Shown: positions 24,590 to 36,307 of the stretch, piece after piece
How the letters are laid out: every line of letters begins with the position of its first letter
Numbering within the stretch: position 1 is the first letter of the stretch
From: Saksenaea vasiformis B4078
Taxonomy: Eukaryota > Mucoromycota > Mucoromycetes > Mucorales > Saksenaeaceae
Assembly: GCA_000697055.1 (NCBI GenBank)
Contig: JNDT01002278.1
Span: forward strand, 62,001 to 126,000
Direction: 5' to 3'
DNA: 64,000 nt
Translations under genes and position numbers: made by a program
The notes under the pieces: model-generated
Databases searched by the model: none
What the model saw: only the letters and a program-made list of their open reading frames with translations
Told to the model about the DNA's origin: nothing

Positions 24590-25165
24590 TATCAGGTTGA
24601 TTAAATAAATAAGCATGGATGGTAAGACGCGGACCGAAAGACAAGGATACATTTCGAAAATGGTATACATGGAAAGCCGATAGAGATAAAGCGGGGTATG
24701 TGTCTGAAGCTACAAAAGCGTCTCGATTGCAAAAGCAAATATAATTTCTTCTATTGTTTACAACGAAAATAGGCCGTAGCACTCATTTCTCTTCTAAAAG
24801 GGTTCAACCATTTAACCCTCAAGCAGTTGCCATGTGCCAATAAAATGATAATGATTTGCTTGCTTCGCACATGGGTAATCTCGCGCGCAAAATGATTGAC
24901 ACGCGAAAGATCGATCAGCTCGTGCGCTGAAACTACGTAGACGCCCAAGGTGATTGTTCACTTTGCGGCACTAAAGCATTGAGTCTGCGGGAAGAATATA
25001 TTCGCAATCATTGGTTGTTGCTATATGGAACTAAAAGATTTTGCTAAAGTGAACCCAGATGATTGACGCCGAATGCCAGCGAATGTCTTAGTGTGCCTAG
25101 TAATTTGCAGAAGATGGTTCATGCGGGGTTAATTTTTTGAGTTTGCATACATTATACATCTAAAT
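24590..25165 (+). repeat. Dispersed repeat B, copy 1 (~0.55 kb)
   Basis: The reverse complement matches 48,270-48,800 by eye at about 80%. Anchors include caagcagttgccatg near 24820, cgcacatgggtaatctcgcg near 24868, and ggggttaattttttgagtttg near 25128. No coding frame is shared. The end at 25,160 lies next to the stop codon of the adjacent gene. Confidence 0.8.
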
Positions 25166-27558
25166 TTAAGGTGCATTTGCCAACGCTGCACTTTGACGGC
25201 GACGGAGACGTATATTTGCCAGCACCTCTCTTGCTGAATCCGTGACAGATTTAGTTCCTGAAAAGGATGAACGGTCGTGCTGCATGGCCTTGTCGTTCGT
25301 AAAGCGGGTCATTTTCTGCACAAATGGGCCATCCGCATTAACACACACTTCCCCCCCTTTTTTTTCTCATGTGTTCCCTAGACTTACTCTAATGGGAATT
25401 TCAGTGCGGTTAGAATGCAACACTGATGATGATGATGATGATGGAGGATGCTGGTTTTGCACGATGGAGGACCGTTGTTTCTCGTAATCTTTTATGTCCG
25501 ATTTAGAAAATTCATACATCGTAGTGGGACGTGAACGTCCCGTCGATTCATGCATAGTGATGGAACTCTCGCGTGCTGTAGATCGTCTTCGATTGGATGA
25601 GAGATAATTAAAATCTCGGCTGGCAGGTGGATGAGAAGGTGGCTTCGGTTGGTAGAGCGAGCTGCGCTTTGTGCGTTCATAGAACTGCTCTTCACTGGGA
25701 AGGGTATATTTTGTTTTTGTGCTATCGACTTTGTTTGTCACGTAGCGTGGTACACGGACAGTGCGTGTCGTGTCGACAGCCGAGATGGCTTTTGATGGTG
25801 AATGATATGGAGAGGATTCTCCACTCGTTATCGGAGATATTTCATCATCCGTTCCATGGAAGCGAGGGGAATTCAGTTTGAAATCATCCGAACTGGACAT
25901 ATTCGCAGACGATGTGGAGGAAGTAGCTGTGCTGGAACTTACGACCGGTTTTCGCTGTGACTTATGAAGCACATCTGTTTCGGCAAATGAGAAATAGTCC
26001 TTCTCTGACACACGACCGCGTCTTGGTATATCCTCTTTCACACGACTATGGTATTTTCTGTCACTTTCTTCCAAAGAATGTGTCTTCCACTGCCTGCAGA
26101 GATCTTGGATATCTGCGGTAGGTTTCTGATTTTCAGGCATGGATTTCGTACGGTCACGACCACGAAACGTTTTCACAGGAGGAGACTCCGTAGGTAAGGG
26201 ATGTGCTTCATACTCAAAGTGTACTCTTTGTTTCTGGCTCTCCGGCATGGATTTAGTACGATCCCGACTACGATAACCTCTAGGAGCCGGCATTGGCTGG
26301 GAATCTGTAACGGAAAGGCGATGGGAATCATAAGTGACTGGCTGGCAGTTGTTTTCTTTAGCAGTGATTTTGATAGGTAAGCGTTGCAGGTCCCCCGCAT
26401 TATGGATAGTACTCCAGCGTCGACGACGGTCGATCTCCTGACTATCACGCGAAGACCGTTCCTTCCTTCTGCTAGTCCAAACATCTGCAAGATGGTCTGT
26501 CTGTTGTGAGGCTAGTAAATCATTTGTGCGCATTTTCAGCATGGATGCTCGTCGTTCTACAGAGCGATCGTTGCCTTGACGTAAGGCCATCATGGTATCG
26601 ATATCCATGCTGTGTCTTTTCTCTTTATCTAGCAAACGTTTTGAAATCAATGTTTTTTGATGTTGTTGTTCGGATGATAACTTTTGATTGGTGTTGTGAA
26701 GGATGCGTGGTGATGCTCCGCTTTGTTTTTCAAGGGATTGCTCGACAGTTCTGAGTAGCTGTTTTGCTTTCTCTGTTGATTGATGCATTGCGGTTTTCGT
26801 CTTACTTGTTTTCGGGTTGGATGAAGGCGTCTTTGTTTGAATAGGAGAAATTTTTCGTGAGTTGTTGTGGTCAGTAGACTTTCTCAGTTCATTCACAGGT
26901 GGTGACAACGATTCGTGTCTATGGTGTAGTTGGATCAATGTTCCGACTGCATGCATGCTTACGTACCTCTTTTGTAATGGAGATAATCGACGTGTGATAA
27001 CAGCAGGAGGTGCTCTGCTGGCAGGTCGTGACATTGTTTCCTCAAGCATATGAGGATCTATAAAATCAACTAGGTCACTTGATACCAAGTCAAAGGATGG
27101 TAAATCGTCGTCTCCTAAATATATCAGAGAGCAGGTGATGAGTACATTAATGGCTCCATTTCAAATGAACAGATAAAATAAAATAAAAAAAGAAGAAGAA
27201 GCGGTATACCATTTCGTATTTTATTGAAAAGCATGACGCTTTCACTCCTACTGTTTTCGCTTTTACTCCTTGTTGATTGAGAGGATTCGCTTGTTTGTGA
27301 TGCCAGGTCATTATCAAAATTAGGTTGGTGACGAGAAGGAGGATAAGATAGTCGACGACGATCGTAATATCGTTCTTCCTGTCTTGAAGAAGGAGGAACA
27401 GGAGTAACAAGAGTTCGCGTAAAACGGTGAAGTTCGTCATCGTCAATACTTCGAAGGGAGATACGGTAATTATCTGATGGAGTGGCTCGTTCGTCAAGAG
27501 CAGTTTCCAAGTCAATGACGCATAAGCAATCATCAAATGGCACGTTAGAGATGGGCAT
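25166..27558 (-). CDS. Large Ser/Arg/Pro-rich, probably disordered protein
   Basis: Three exons (27210-27558, 25388-27114, 25166-25315) join in phase to 741 residues. Not recognised. The N-terminus (FDDCLCVIDLETALDERA) is the only globular-looking part. The rest is Ser, Arg, Thr and Lys-rich with many SP/TP sites. A motif RSRDRTKSMPESQK recurs ~45 residues later as RGRDRTKSMPENQK, an internal duplication that may be a docking or phosphorylation site. A poly-Ser tract is coded by a GAT/ATC microsatellite near 25428-25442. The C-terminal exon is basic (NIRLRRRQ). The composition resembles fungal cytoskeleton or cell-polarity scaffolds, but that is only a guess. Phase agreement across two introns supports it being a gene. 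Confidence 0.65.
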
Positions 27559-28147
27559 TGTGTAAGGAAAGGGACTGCAGGAAGTAAAGGAAAGAAAGAT
27601 AGAAAGAAAGAAAAGGAAAAAGAAAAAAAAAACCAGGTTGTGTTACGCACGTAAACAAGAGAGAGATGGACAGTGCTCAATTTGTAAATGCTATTTCTAA
27701 AGGAATGGTCATGCAGGTAAGTGTAAAAAAATACGAAGTTTCCTATGTAGAACTCTGTATTGTTACACGAATTCAGATTAAGACCATTATCACGCACTGT
27801 TGCATTTTGACAAAAAAAAAAGGAAGGAGAGCGAGACAGAGGCAGAGGCAGAGAGAGAGGAGCACGTGAGCACTTTACTTGAGTCATTAACATACAAGCA
27901 TGTCAATGGGGAAAAAAAAAGGCCTCTGGATCGGAGCGGGAATTTAGCATCCGCGTTTTTTTTGCGCGATTTTTTTTAGCAGAGGAATAAAAATGACGGG
28001 GTTGACTCTTCAACGAAGTATTCCGATTTTCCTCTTTATTTCCCTTTTTTCTCATTTTGCTGCGAGCTAACTAAAAAGCTTGCCTATCTGCTATTAATTT
28101 TTGATGTTTTCTTATTATCATTCCAACTTCTTCTTCTCCAACAGAAA
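27559..28147. other. Divergent intergenic region, AT-rich
   Basis: Shared upstream region of the unknown minus-strand gene and the copper-fist gene. Contains a GA-rich microsatellite (about 27825-27865) and several A/T runs. A 67-codon plus-strand frame at 27666 looks accidental. Confidence 0.5.
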
Positions 28148-28599
28148 ATGATTATCATTAATAACATTAAATATGCTTGTGCAAGTAAGTTATATAAAAC
28201 ATAATAAACTTGATTTAACACCCATTTATCTAAGCATGCATCAAGGTTCGTTCACGCGCAATAAAAAAAAGAAAAAAAAACACCCCCAATTTCTGTTATT
28301 TAAACACTTCTTTTTTCTTTATTCAGGGCCATCGATCAACTCAATGTACTCACAGAGACCGAAAATTGATATCAATACGACCAAAAGGACGACCAATTAG
28401 TCAATGCGAAAAATGCAGAGAAGAACGAAAAACAAAAAGAGTTCATCAAAAATGCCTGTGCAGACCAAAGAAATCTGGGAAGCACTGGGGTAAGAACATC
28501 CTTCCCACTCGCCTTGTACAGACAACCCAAGTAGACAATCAATCTTACAAATCTCTCACTGTTCGTCAAATAATGTCTATTGAGGCATTGCTACTGTAA
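28148..28599 (+). CDS. Copper-fist DNA-binding transcription factor with an 11-nt microexon
   Basis: Exons 28148-28184, 28235-28245 and 28327-28599 give about 106 residues. The middle exon is 11 nt (between CTAAG and GTTCGT splice sites). Without it the frame is lost; with it the protein reads YACATCIKGHRSTQCTHRDR. This places C11, C14, C23 and H25 exactly at the zinc ligands of the copper-fist fold, followed by the KGRP minor-groove motif at 36-39 and further Cys pairs (CEKC, KCLC). Copper-fist proteins (Ace1, Mac1, Cuf1, GRISEA) switch metal genes in response to copper. The product is short for the family, which usually has Cys-rich activation regions after the fist. The 3' end is therefore uncertain: a further exon after the CCAG at about 28,618 is possible. 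Confidence 0.85.
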
Positions 28600-31500
28600 A
28601 TTATACCACTTTTCCAGCCGAAAAGAAAGAAGACTCCAGTGCAACTCCAAATTGGTTGGGTAAAAATCAAATGAAATTGATTGGTGTGACTACTTATGTC
28701 CATTAACCGTGCCAATCATCAGCAACGCATTTCACCCTCCCCCTTCAACTATTCCCTTTCTACAAAACAAAAAATATATATCTCTGTTTTATAATTTAGT
28801 TCATATTTCTTTGTAGTAAATAAGTAAAATAAGAACGCCGTTATTGTTACGATTGTACTAATATTTCTTGTTCTATTTTATTGATTTTTGTTTGTCAAGG
28901 AATGTTTCTCACCATCAAATGCATTATAACAACATTGAAAGATGTAATTTAAAAAAATGTAATCATATCTATATTAGTAACTATCTTGAATTGATTGTTG
29001 TTCAAGTTAATCTAGTAACGATTGTGTGAATACATCTTCTTTGACTACACAAAGCATTAAAAAAACAGTTAGGTTTTCTGAACCGACAATCTAACCCTAA
29101 TTTGACCTTCACCTTGGCTGTAAAAGATAAGCTTTACCGTTATGTGTTTCATAGTCCCCCGAATTGTCAGCAGGCTATGGTGCATATGAACTATCATTTG
29201 TACTGTCAAAAATGAAAGCAGAAATCACGCTTGTCAATTCGCGGGAAATGGCATACCTATATTTCCCACAGAATCAATGTACACATTGGAAAGTTTTGTC
29301 ACTCCGCTGATAGGTAGTTGCGTGCGAAACAAAAAAGAAAAAAAAAAGGACACACACTAGGGATGCACTAGCCTTAAAACGAACAAGGGTCTCATGACCT
29401 TATTGATCTGACGATGTCTATCAAAAAAATCACGCGGGTAAATGAGTAGCCGCATACGTATCTCTAACTGATTTGAAAGATTTCATGATATTATCAGCAA
29501 TGATACGTAGTCATCAGTACCTTGAAGCGTGTGTATTGAACTCGCCTTCAAGTTCCTTCATTTATTCTTCGTAGATAGTACATCGTTCTTTTTTCCTTTT
29601 TCTACGTTGTTAACACTAGTTTTTAGAAGAAGATCAGCACAGGGTCCTAGATCTGCGCTAGGCAAATGTGAGTTACTATGATCGAACAGGGACGCTCTTT
29701 GTTCTTCAGATTACGTATGGGCCGTAACGATGTGTGCGATATATTTGCTACATGGAAACGGAGAAACAGGAGCTCCTCGTATTTGTATCATACATGCATT
29801 TTATGTGAGTTTTGAACATTATTTATCACAATTAAGGAGCAGAGGCCGCTTTTTGTCATGTCCCTGTTCTCATAGCCAGTGATGTTGATAGGTCGTTTAT
29901 CAGAAACATTTACCACACGCCATTGACAGTAGACGTTTATATTTTCCCTTTTCTCCAAAGCATATTCGCATCAATGATGTTTTACTATTAAAAGTGGTGA
30001 CACGGCTTTCTTGCAATTGCACATTCTTTGACGGTTTTGTTGACTTTTCTAAACCAACGTTTATTACATTATACGTTCTTGATTGACTCATTATTGGGGT
30101 ACCGTAGCAGGCACACCCGTCCCAAACTACATAGCGTCAATATCCTTCGACAGTTGGGATATCCTTGACGATAACTTCCCAAGACTCCATTAGTTTGCGT
30201 CTTTTTTTTTTCTCATTGGCCTTATTTGTCGTATATGGCAAGTAACTTTATTCAAGTAAGCTATTGACACTGAGCTTCTGAATTTGTTATCGGCTGACGC
30301 CTCAGATACTGCAGCATGTGCGGGTGTTCACAAATGCATCATACGTTCCCCGAGAGTTGTAGTTGCTGCTTAATCAGGATTTATTTTCATATGGTAATGA
30401 CCGCATCTTATAGATGACTTTGTGTCATGGCACCCGAAGGATTTAGGTGATACATTTCAGTAGGACTTTTTTCCCTCATCTGAGACGCCCTAGGATGTTG
30501 CATAGCGTTCTTGTCCGGAGGCATATATTCTGAAAACGTCAGAAATCTTTGTTATTATGCCCTTTTCCATAACCTTCGTACATCTTTATGTTTGCTGATC
30601 TCACAAGAAAAGATTATAACTCATTATCGCTCAATTTGTCACACAAGAATCAGCAATAATCGCTCATGGACTACTTGAACCGGAGACCGAATTAAAGTAC
30701 AAACCCTGCACTCTGAAAAAAATCGCTCAAATGCTACTTAATCTAACCACAAGCTATATGCACGGATTTTTCATACACCTTAAATATGGAATTTTTTTTC
30801 TTATCATTGCTCAAACATGATTTCGTAAGCAAAAATACATAAGAAATGCTACTCGAGAGACTATCCGAACGACTTATTTTTTAAACAGTGTTATGAGTAC
30901 TCGCGGTTGATCCTGTCACGCACAACTGCAACCTTGTCACGCGCCCGGTAAGCAAAATTACGCCTAATAGACAACTTTTGTAGGACATATCTCTTGACTA
31001 ACTTTAAATATATACGTAAATCCAACTTAACAAACAAAAAAATGCATCTCTGTTTATTTCCTTTTACTTTAACGTTATTTCCTCATCCCGGGAGCCTTTT
31101 ATCCCGCAAAACTGTACGACAACGTATAATTAAGCGTCCACTCACGGATAGGAAACAAAAGGCAAAAAAAAAACCAAAAAAAAGGGAAAGGGGGAAGGGA
31201 ATATACCATTACTTCTTCTTCTACAGTGACTATGCCTTTGTTTGTGTGGCTACTGACGATATGTTATGCATATCTTCCGCGCGGAATTGTCGCACGGATG
31301 TTAATTTCGGTAAGTTACACGAACGCTGTTGAGCATTCGCGAAAGATGAAACTTACGATTACATTTGGAAAAGCCTCACTCTGCAAGACGATCAGGAAGA
31401 AAATGGAGCAGAAAAAAAGGGTTTAAATAAAGTTCTCATTGATCCGTGAAAAGATTACAGCTATATTACATTCGTCTAGCTATGTTCTTGGAACCATAAA

Positions 31501-31933
31501 ATGCCAAGATTCGTCAGTTTATCTGAAGGAATAGACAATACACATATGCTTCATAATTTATCATTAGTTTGCAACTCGATTCGAATGTAAATTCCTTTAC
31601 GCAAAGTCTTGTGGAGAATGACCGCGTTGGAGGTTAATGAAGACTATGGCGGATGCTCAGAAATTTTGTAAATACAAAGCCGTTCCCCAATTCGAATAAA
31701 TATGCAACTTTAAGTGTTCTAAGAGATCCTGTTAATTGAAATGATTGCTGCCGTACGGTAGTAGAAACGTTGCTAAAGAAAATACACTCGTTTTATTTAG
31801 AAAAAAAGATCTTTTGCAAGAGGTGATGCATGATGCGCGAACACGCAGCATTTGCTCAACTTTTTGAACGTTCTGGAAATTTGACTATCCTCCTATGTTG
31901 TTGGAAGTTAAAAGAAAATGTATATATTGTAGG
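28600..31933. other. Long AT-rich stretch without a supported gene
   Basis: Short frames only. The region has many A/T homopolymers. A plus-strand start at 31,229 gives a hydrophobic 26-codon piece ending on a GTAAGT donor (31,310) but no partner exon was found. No tRNA, rRNA or clear repeat was found. Confidence 0.5.
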
Positions 31934-32299
31934 TCAATCTACTTTGTCAAAGGTACGCTTATTGACTCGGTTTATTTTCGACGAAAAAAGAACTAGTGGC
32001 AGTTGTATACATTCATTATCCGAAGGATCACACAATGGCGCCATTTCCTGCAAGCTTTCTTGAATTTCTTGGTCAAATGCTTCTATTGTGACCTCATAAG
32101 CGATCTCTTGGGTGTATTGTATTAAGTTAAAAAATAAAGAATGAACAATCTGCCTTCTGCTTCGCCTTAGATCGCCTTTCAGCAAAATTATGCATCCATC
32201 GTTTGTTTGAACTGTCGTAACTGATTTATTTTTTTCGGATAGAATAAATATTATTTCCATTGGGAAACATATCAATCGACTAGGTAATAACGAATGCAT
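31934..32299 (-). pseudogene. C-terminal fragment of a repeated gene family (paralogue of 35.2-36.0 kb)
   Basis: A 121-codon minus-strand frame whose last ~55 residues match the end of the copy at 35,173. Here the end reads LPLVLFSSKINRVNKRTFDKVD split over two short runs, LPLVLFSSKINR and KRTFDKVD; there it reads LPTVLFSPKLSR and KRTIEKVD. Both stop right after the final Asp. The upstream exons of the family are absent, so this is a truncated copy. Function unknown. Confidence 0.55.
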
Positions 32300-32384
32300 A
32301 TAATGGTTGCTTAATATAATAGAAGTAGGCTTGATATGATCATCTCGCTCGAAAACGTTACGCAGATCTCTTAGGAGCCATACC

Positions 32385-32525
32385 TAATCCGACCCGCACT
32401 TTTTGGAGCCGTATCTTGCACAACCGCACACCCACCGAAATTCCCTAACCCTATTGATCTCCAGGTCGGGAATTTGGTATGGCTCCAATGTTGGTGTGGT
32501 TCCTAGGAGAAACATCACACTTATG
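32385..32525 (+). repeat. Short repeat C, copy 1
   Basis: About 100 bp from cttgcacaaccgcacaccca to tatggctccaatgttggt match the reverse complement of 38,165-38,305 at about 80% by eye. Both copies lie close to members of the repeated gene family and may mark the edge of a mobile unit. Confidence 0.65.
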
Positions 32526-32650
32526 AACGCCTTCACCACAAAAATCACAAAGCATCAGGTAGTCGTCACAGAAACGTCACATTTGTTGACGTGCGTGGAA
32601 GGATGAATTGATTGTTTCAACGCGTCGTTGTTCATCTCCGTAAAGTCGTA

Positions 32651-34674
32651 ATGGGTACGGCCCTAAAATTGAAGATTCACAAAGTACTTACCGTGTCTTT
32701 CTATGAAATCCACTAGCATTCAACTTTGGAAATACAAACGCCAACAAACAAGGCACAGGATTCGGCGCTACGAGTATGTGTCGATAGAGGGATTGAAGAC
32801 GATGTCGTGCATAGCGCATCGTTATCGACTGAATGTGAATGTTCATGATCGTTTACATAGATACCCTATTTGGTGCATCAGCAACTACTGCAGCAGGAAC
32901 AACAGCATTTGGAAGCACCGCAGCACCAGCTGCGGGAACTGGATTCTCTTTCGGTGCATCTACTACACCTGCAACAGGCGGTTCCGGCTTATTTGGTGGT
33001 AATGCAGGCACCACGACAACAACCAACACAGGATTTGGATCAACAGCTACACCCGCTTTTGGTTCGAGTGCAGCAACAACAACAACACCAAGTTTAGGTG
33101 GATTCGGTGCCGCCACATCAGCACCGGCAGCCTCAGGCTTTGGTGGATTTGGAGCCACAACAACCACAGCAACCCCCGCTAGTACAGCCGCTCCTGCAAC
33201 AGGCGGTTTTGGTGGATTTGGAGGCTTTGGAAGTCACCCTGCCGCAGGAACGGCCACCACCGGAACCACAGGCAGTGGATTCGGCGGCTTTGGATTCGGA
33301 ACGCAAAATACCGCAGCAACCACTACTGCTTCCTCTACACCAGCGGCTGGTGGATTCGGCGGATTTGGAGCCACAACAACAGGAGGTGCAACGGGTGGAT
33401 TTGGTGCAACAACGGCGGCACCAACAACAACAGGACCCACAGTTACTGCCGCACCTGCAGCTGGAGGTAGCTTGTTTGGAGGTAGCGCACCTGCTGCTAC
33501 TGGTGGATTGTTTGGTGCATCCACCACCGCCGCCGCCGCAACGCCATCTACAACCGCTCCTTCTACAGCAGGTCTATCCTTTGGATCGACAGCCGCCTCA
33601 AAACCTGCTTTCAGTCTTGGAACAACCGCACCTGCAGCAACCACCGGAGGATTTAATTTCGGCACATCCACTGGAGCCACCACAACCACGACCGCTACCA
33701 CGACCGCTACCACTGCACCTACAACTGGTTTCTCTGGTTTTAGTTTAGGCGGCACAGACAAGTCCGCTACATGTGAGCACATCATTCATCCCGTAGTAGC
33801 GTTTGATTTATTCATGTTTTGTTAGCTACTACAACTGCAACTTCGGCTGCAACCACCGCTGCTGCGACAACCGCTGCTCCAGCAACTTTCTCTCTCACAA
33901 GTCAACCAGCGGCGACCACTACAGCTACTCCAGCGGCAAAACCGCTCACCGCACCTGTGCCTTCAAGCTTGAAGAATCGATCGATGGGAGATTTACTGAA
34001 CGTCTTCAACAAAGATTTGACAAAATACACGGCGTTGTTCCACGAACAAGCAGCTGTTGTCTCGAAGCGTGATCGTCAATTGATTGAAAATGGAAACAAT
34101 GTAAGTTACATGCCCGGCTGTTTGAATTGTATGGATGAACCATTGAGTTAGATTACAAGACTGAACGACAACGTGAGTGAAGTCGAGCAGATGCAAAACG
34201 AAATCGATAGGAATTTGGAGCATCTCAAAGCGCAGCAAGATGAATTGACCAGCATCCTTGACATGTACGAGAAACAAGTGGCTGATGTATTTGAAGCAAG
34301 CAACCTGCAACAAGCTATGCAGCCTGCAGATGTTCAAAGAGAAAGAACCTACGGTCTTGCGGAGAATCTTAACGGTCAGCTGGACGATATTAACAGAAAC
34401 CTGGGCATCATGATTGATGAAATCAACAAAATGGGAGGATCTCAACAGGCAGCAGTGCAAGATGAAGACGATGTGGTACGTTGTTTCACTGAACGTCAAT
34501 GGCGCATCGTGTTAATTCATTCTTTTATAGGTTGGTCAAATTGTCAAGATTCTCAACTCCCACCTGTCCTCCCTGCAATGGATTGATAATACATCCCTTC
34601 AGCTACAGAGCAAACTTCAGAACGTAACCAAACTGCGAGAAAATGCCATTCGAAACAAAGACAAGATTATGTGA
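32651..34674 (+). CDS. NSP1: FG nucleoporin Nsp1/Nup62
   Basis: Six exons (32651-32654, 32717-32773, 32861-33772, 33826-34100, 34152-34475, 34531-34674) join in phase to 571 residues. The first coding exon is four bases (ATGG), so the protein starts Met-Ala-Phe-Asn-Phe-Gly. Residues 1 to ~345 are FG repeats (GFGGFG, LFGAS, FNFG) in Thr/Ala/Gly-rich spacers, which form the permeability barrier and bind transport receptors. From about residue 374 the conserved Nsp1 C-domain begins (NRSMGDLLNVFNKDLTKY), a coiled coil running to the end that assembles with Nup57/Nup54 and Nup49/Nup58 in the central channel and with Nup82. The length is shorter than yeast Nsp1 and close to Nup62. A poly(A) signal AATAAA lies at 34685-34690. 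Confidence 0.95.
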
Positions 34675-35172
34675 AGAACATTTCAATAAAAAAGAAAGCG
34701 CTACTTGTACCGTCAGTATTGTATGTGCTTAGTAAAAGTAGCAGATCTTACCTTCTAGCAAAAATATATTTAAAACAAAAGCGATACGTTGTACAGATTA
34801 CCGCACTGATTTTTATAAATCGACGTTGTTGGTGTTTTCGAACAGAGGCAGGGGTTGTTTGTTACTAATGTCTTGCAACTTGTTTACTGTAATCAAGCCT
34901 CCCGGAAGCCTTGGTGAAAGTAGTCGAGCTTCCACAATTCGAGCCGCAAAGACCAGATTGGGCTATCCGAGGGCAGGTCAATCTTTTTCCAACACGAACC
35001 AAGACAACGAAATTAAGCCGTTAGCCATACACCAATACTAGCTTGAGTCATATTAGATCATTTCTAGAGGTTATGGTTTGTACACGATATCAATGATCTG
35101 GAATGAATTATTGGCAGAAGTAGTGCCGTTTCCTGGTTAAGCGCTTTTCATGAGAGGCAAAAGTATCAGGCA
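34675..35172. other. Gap between NSP1 and the repeated-family copy
   Basis: Contains the NSP1 poly(A) signal. Otherwise only short frames. Confidence 0.5.
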
Positions 35173-36000
35173 TCAATCTACTTTCTCAATTGTGCGCTTG
35201 GCAGCGCGGCTCAACTTCGGCGAGAACAGAACAGTTGGAAGAAGCAGATATCCCTTTTCTTCTTGATCTCCGGTAGGAACTATTTCCCGCATGTTTTCGC
35301 TTCGTTCATTTTGGAACGCTTGTTTCCTGACCTCGTCTGCTGTTCTTAATACGAAGCCCTGTTTCAAAGAATAAGGAAACAGAAGAATGAGCAAACAGAG
35401 GTTCCTGAATTACCTTCCACCAGAACAACGCTTCCATTGTCGGCTTGAACTGTCGCAGTTCGTTGATACGTTTGGGATAGAAGAGATCCTGCCTCCACTG
35501 CGAAACAAGATGGTCGTTGACAGCAGTTAGCGAATACATGTACCCAAAGAGGCCTATAGAAAAGCGCAATCAATAGCCATTTTATGTAGAACATCCACTT
35601 ACCATTCCAATCCATGGCCACAACTTTTTGAAAACCGCTGGGTTCTTCATACGAAGCTTGTGCAGAGCCGTTGCGTTGATCCGCAATTTTTGCCTTGCTG
35701 CTTAATTCCTGTTGCTGAACCACTATTCATCTTTTTCCATTCATTCGAGCATAATTCAACTTTGTCGAGAACCAGTAAAAGATCTATCTTTCTTCCGTAG
35801 GCTGCTGATTCGTTGCCGCTATTGCCAAATAGGGCGTTGTTGCATTCCTCTGCTTCCCTGGTGCAATCGGATATATGCTCCCCACTAATGAGGTTAAATA
35901 CGCGAAGAAATTTAGCACAAACGGTCGTCAATAAGAGATGCCTATAATGTGCGCTTACTCGACCAAATGAATGCAAATGTCTTTAAATAAAATGTCGAGA
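35173..36000 (-). pseudogene. Repeated gene family, best-preserved C-terminal half with a D...E-x-x-x-EWK motif
   Basis: Minus-strand pieces: 35976 down to about 35640, then a 49-nt intron (GTAAGT...CTATAG), a second exon containing FGYMYSLTAVNDHLVSQW, another intron, then a final exon to the stop at 35173. The first piece contains GRKIDLLLVLDKVELCSNEW followed by KK. The second contains VVAMDWNG at the exon end. At least two frameshifts are needed between these motifs (around 35,680 and 35,640), so the copy is broken. The D-x(n)-E/EWK arrangement resembles the PD-(D/E)XK nuclease core. This is an inference from one motif only. A truncated paralogue lies at 31.9 kb. Confidence 0.5.
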
Positions 36001-36307
36001 ACTTCTATAACAGGTTACTTCCGATTTATCGTGATCCCAATTGCCGAAATTTCAAATGCTGATGGTAGCAAAGAGATCACGTTAGTCTCCTCTAATTCGC
36101 TTGTCACTTCCCATTAAATATTTACATGCTGTCCATAATAGAAAGCATTTGATATAATTGTGAAGTCTTCTTCCCTTTTCTAAGCAGTTTTAACCTTTTA
36201 CGGAATATTCGACTTAGAAGGATATCCGCGTTGTCATCGTTAGTTTCCATTTGAATAAAGAAATGGCGTGATCCGTTAGTATGTGTGCACTTGTTCCTTT
36301 GCTATCG

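Noticed and set aside
27147..27893. 248-codon Leu/Phe-rich minus-strand frame
   Set aside because: It overlaps the real first exon of the 25.2-27.6 kb gene in another frame and runs through a GA-rich microsatellite.
33098..33785. Long Gln/Pro/Leu-rich (+) and Val/Pro-rich (-) frames across the NSP1 repeats
   Set aside because: They are alternative frames of the Gly/Thr/Ala/Phe-coding FG repeat DNA; the true frame links in phase to the Nsp1 C-domain.
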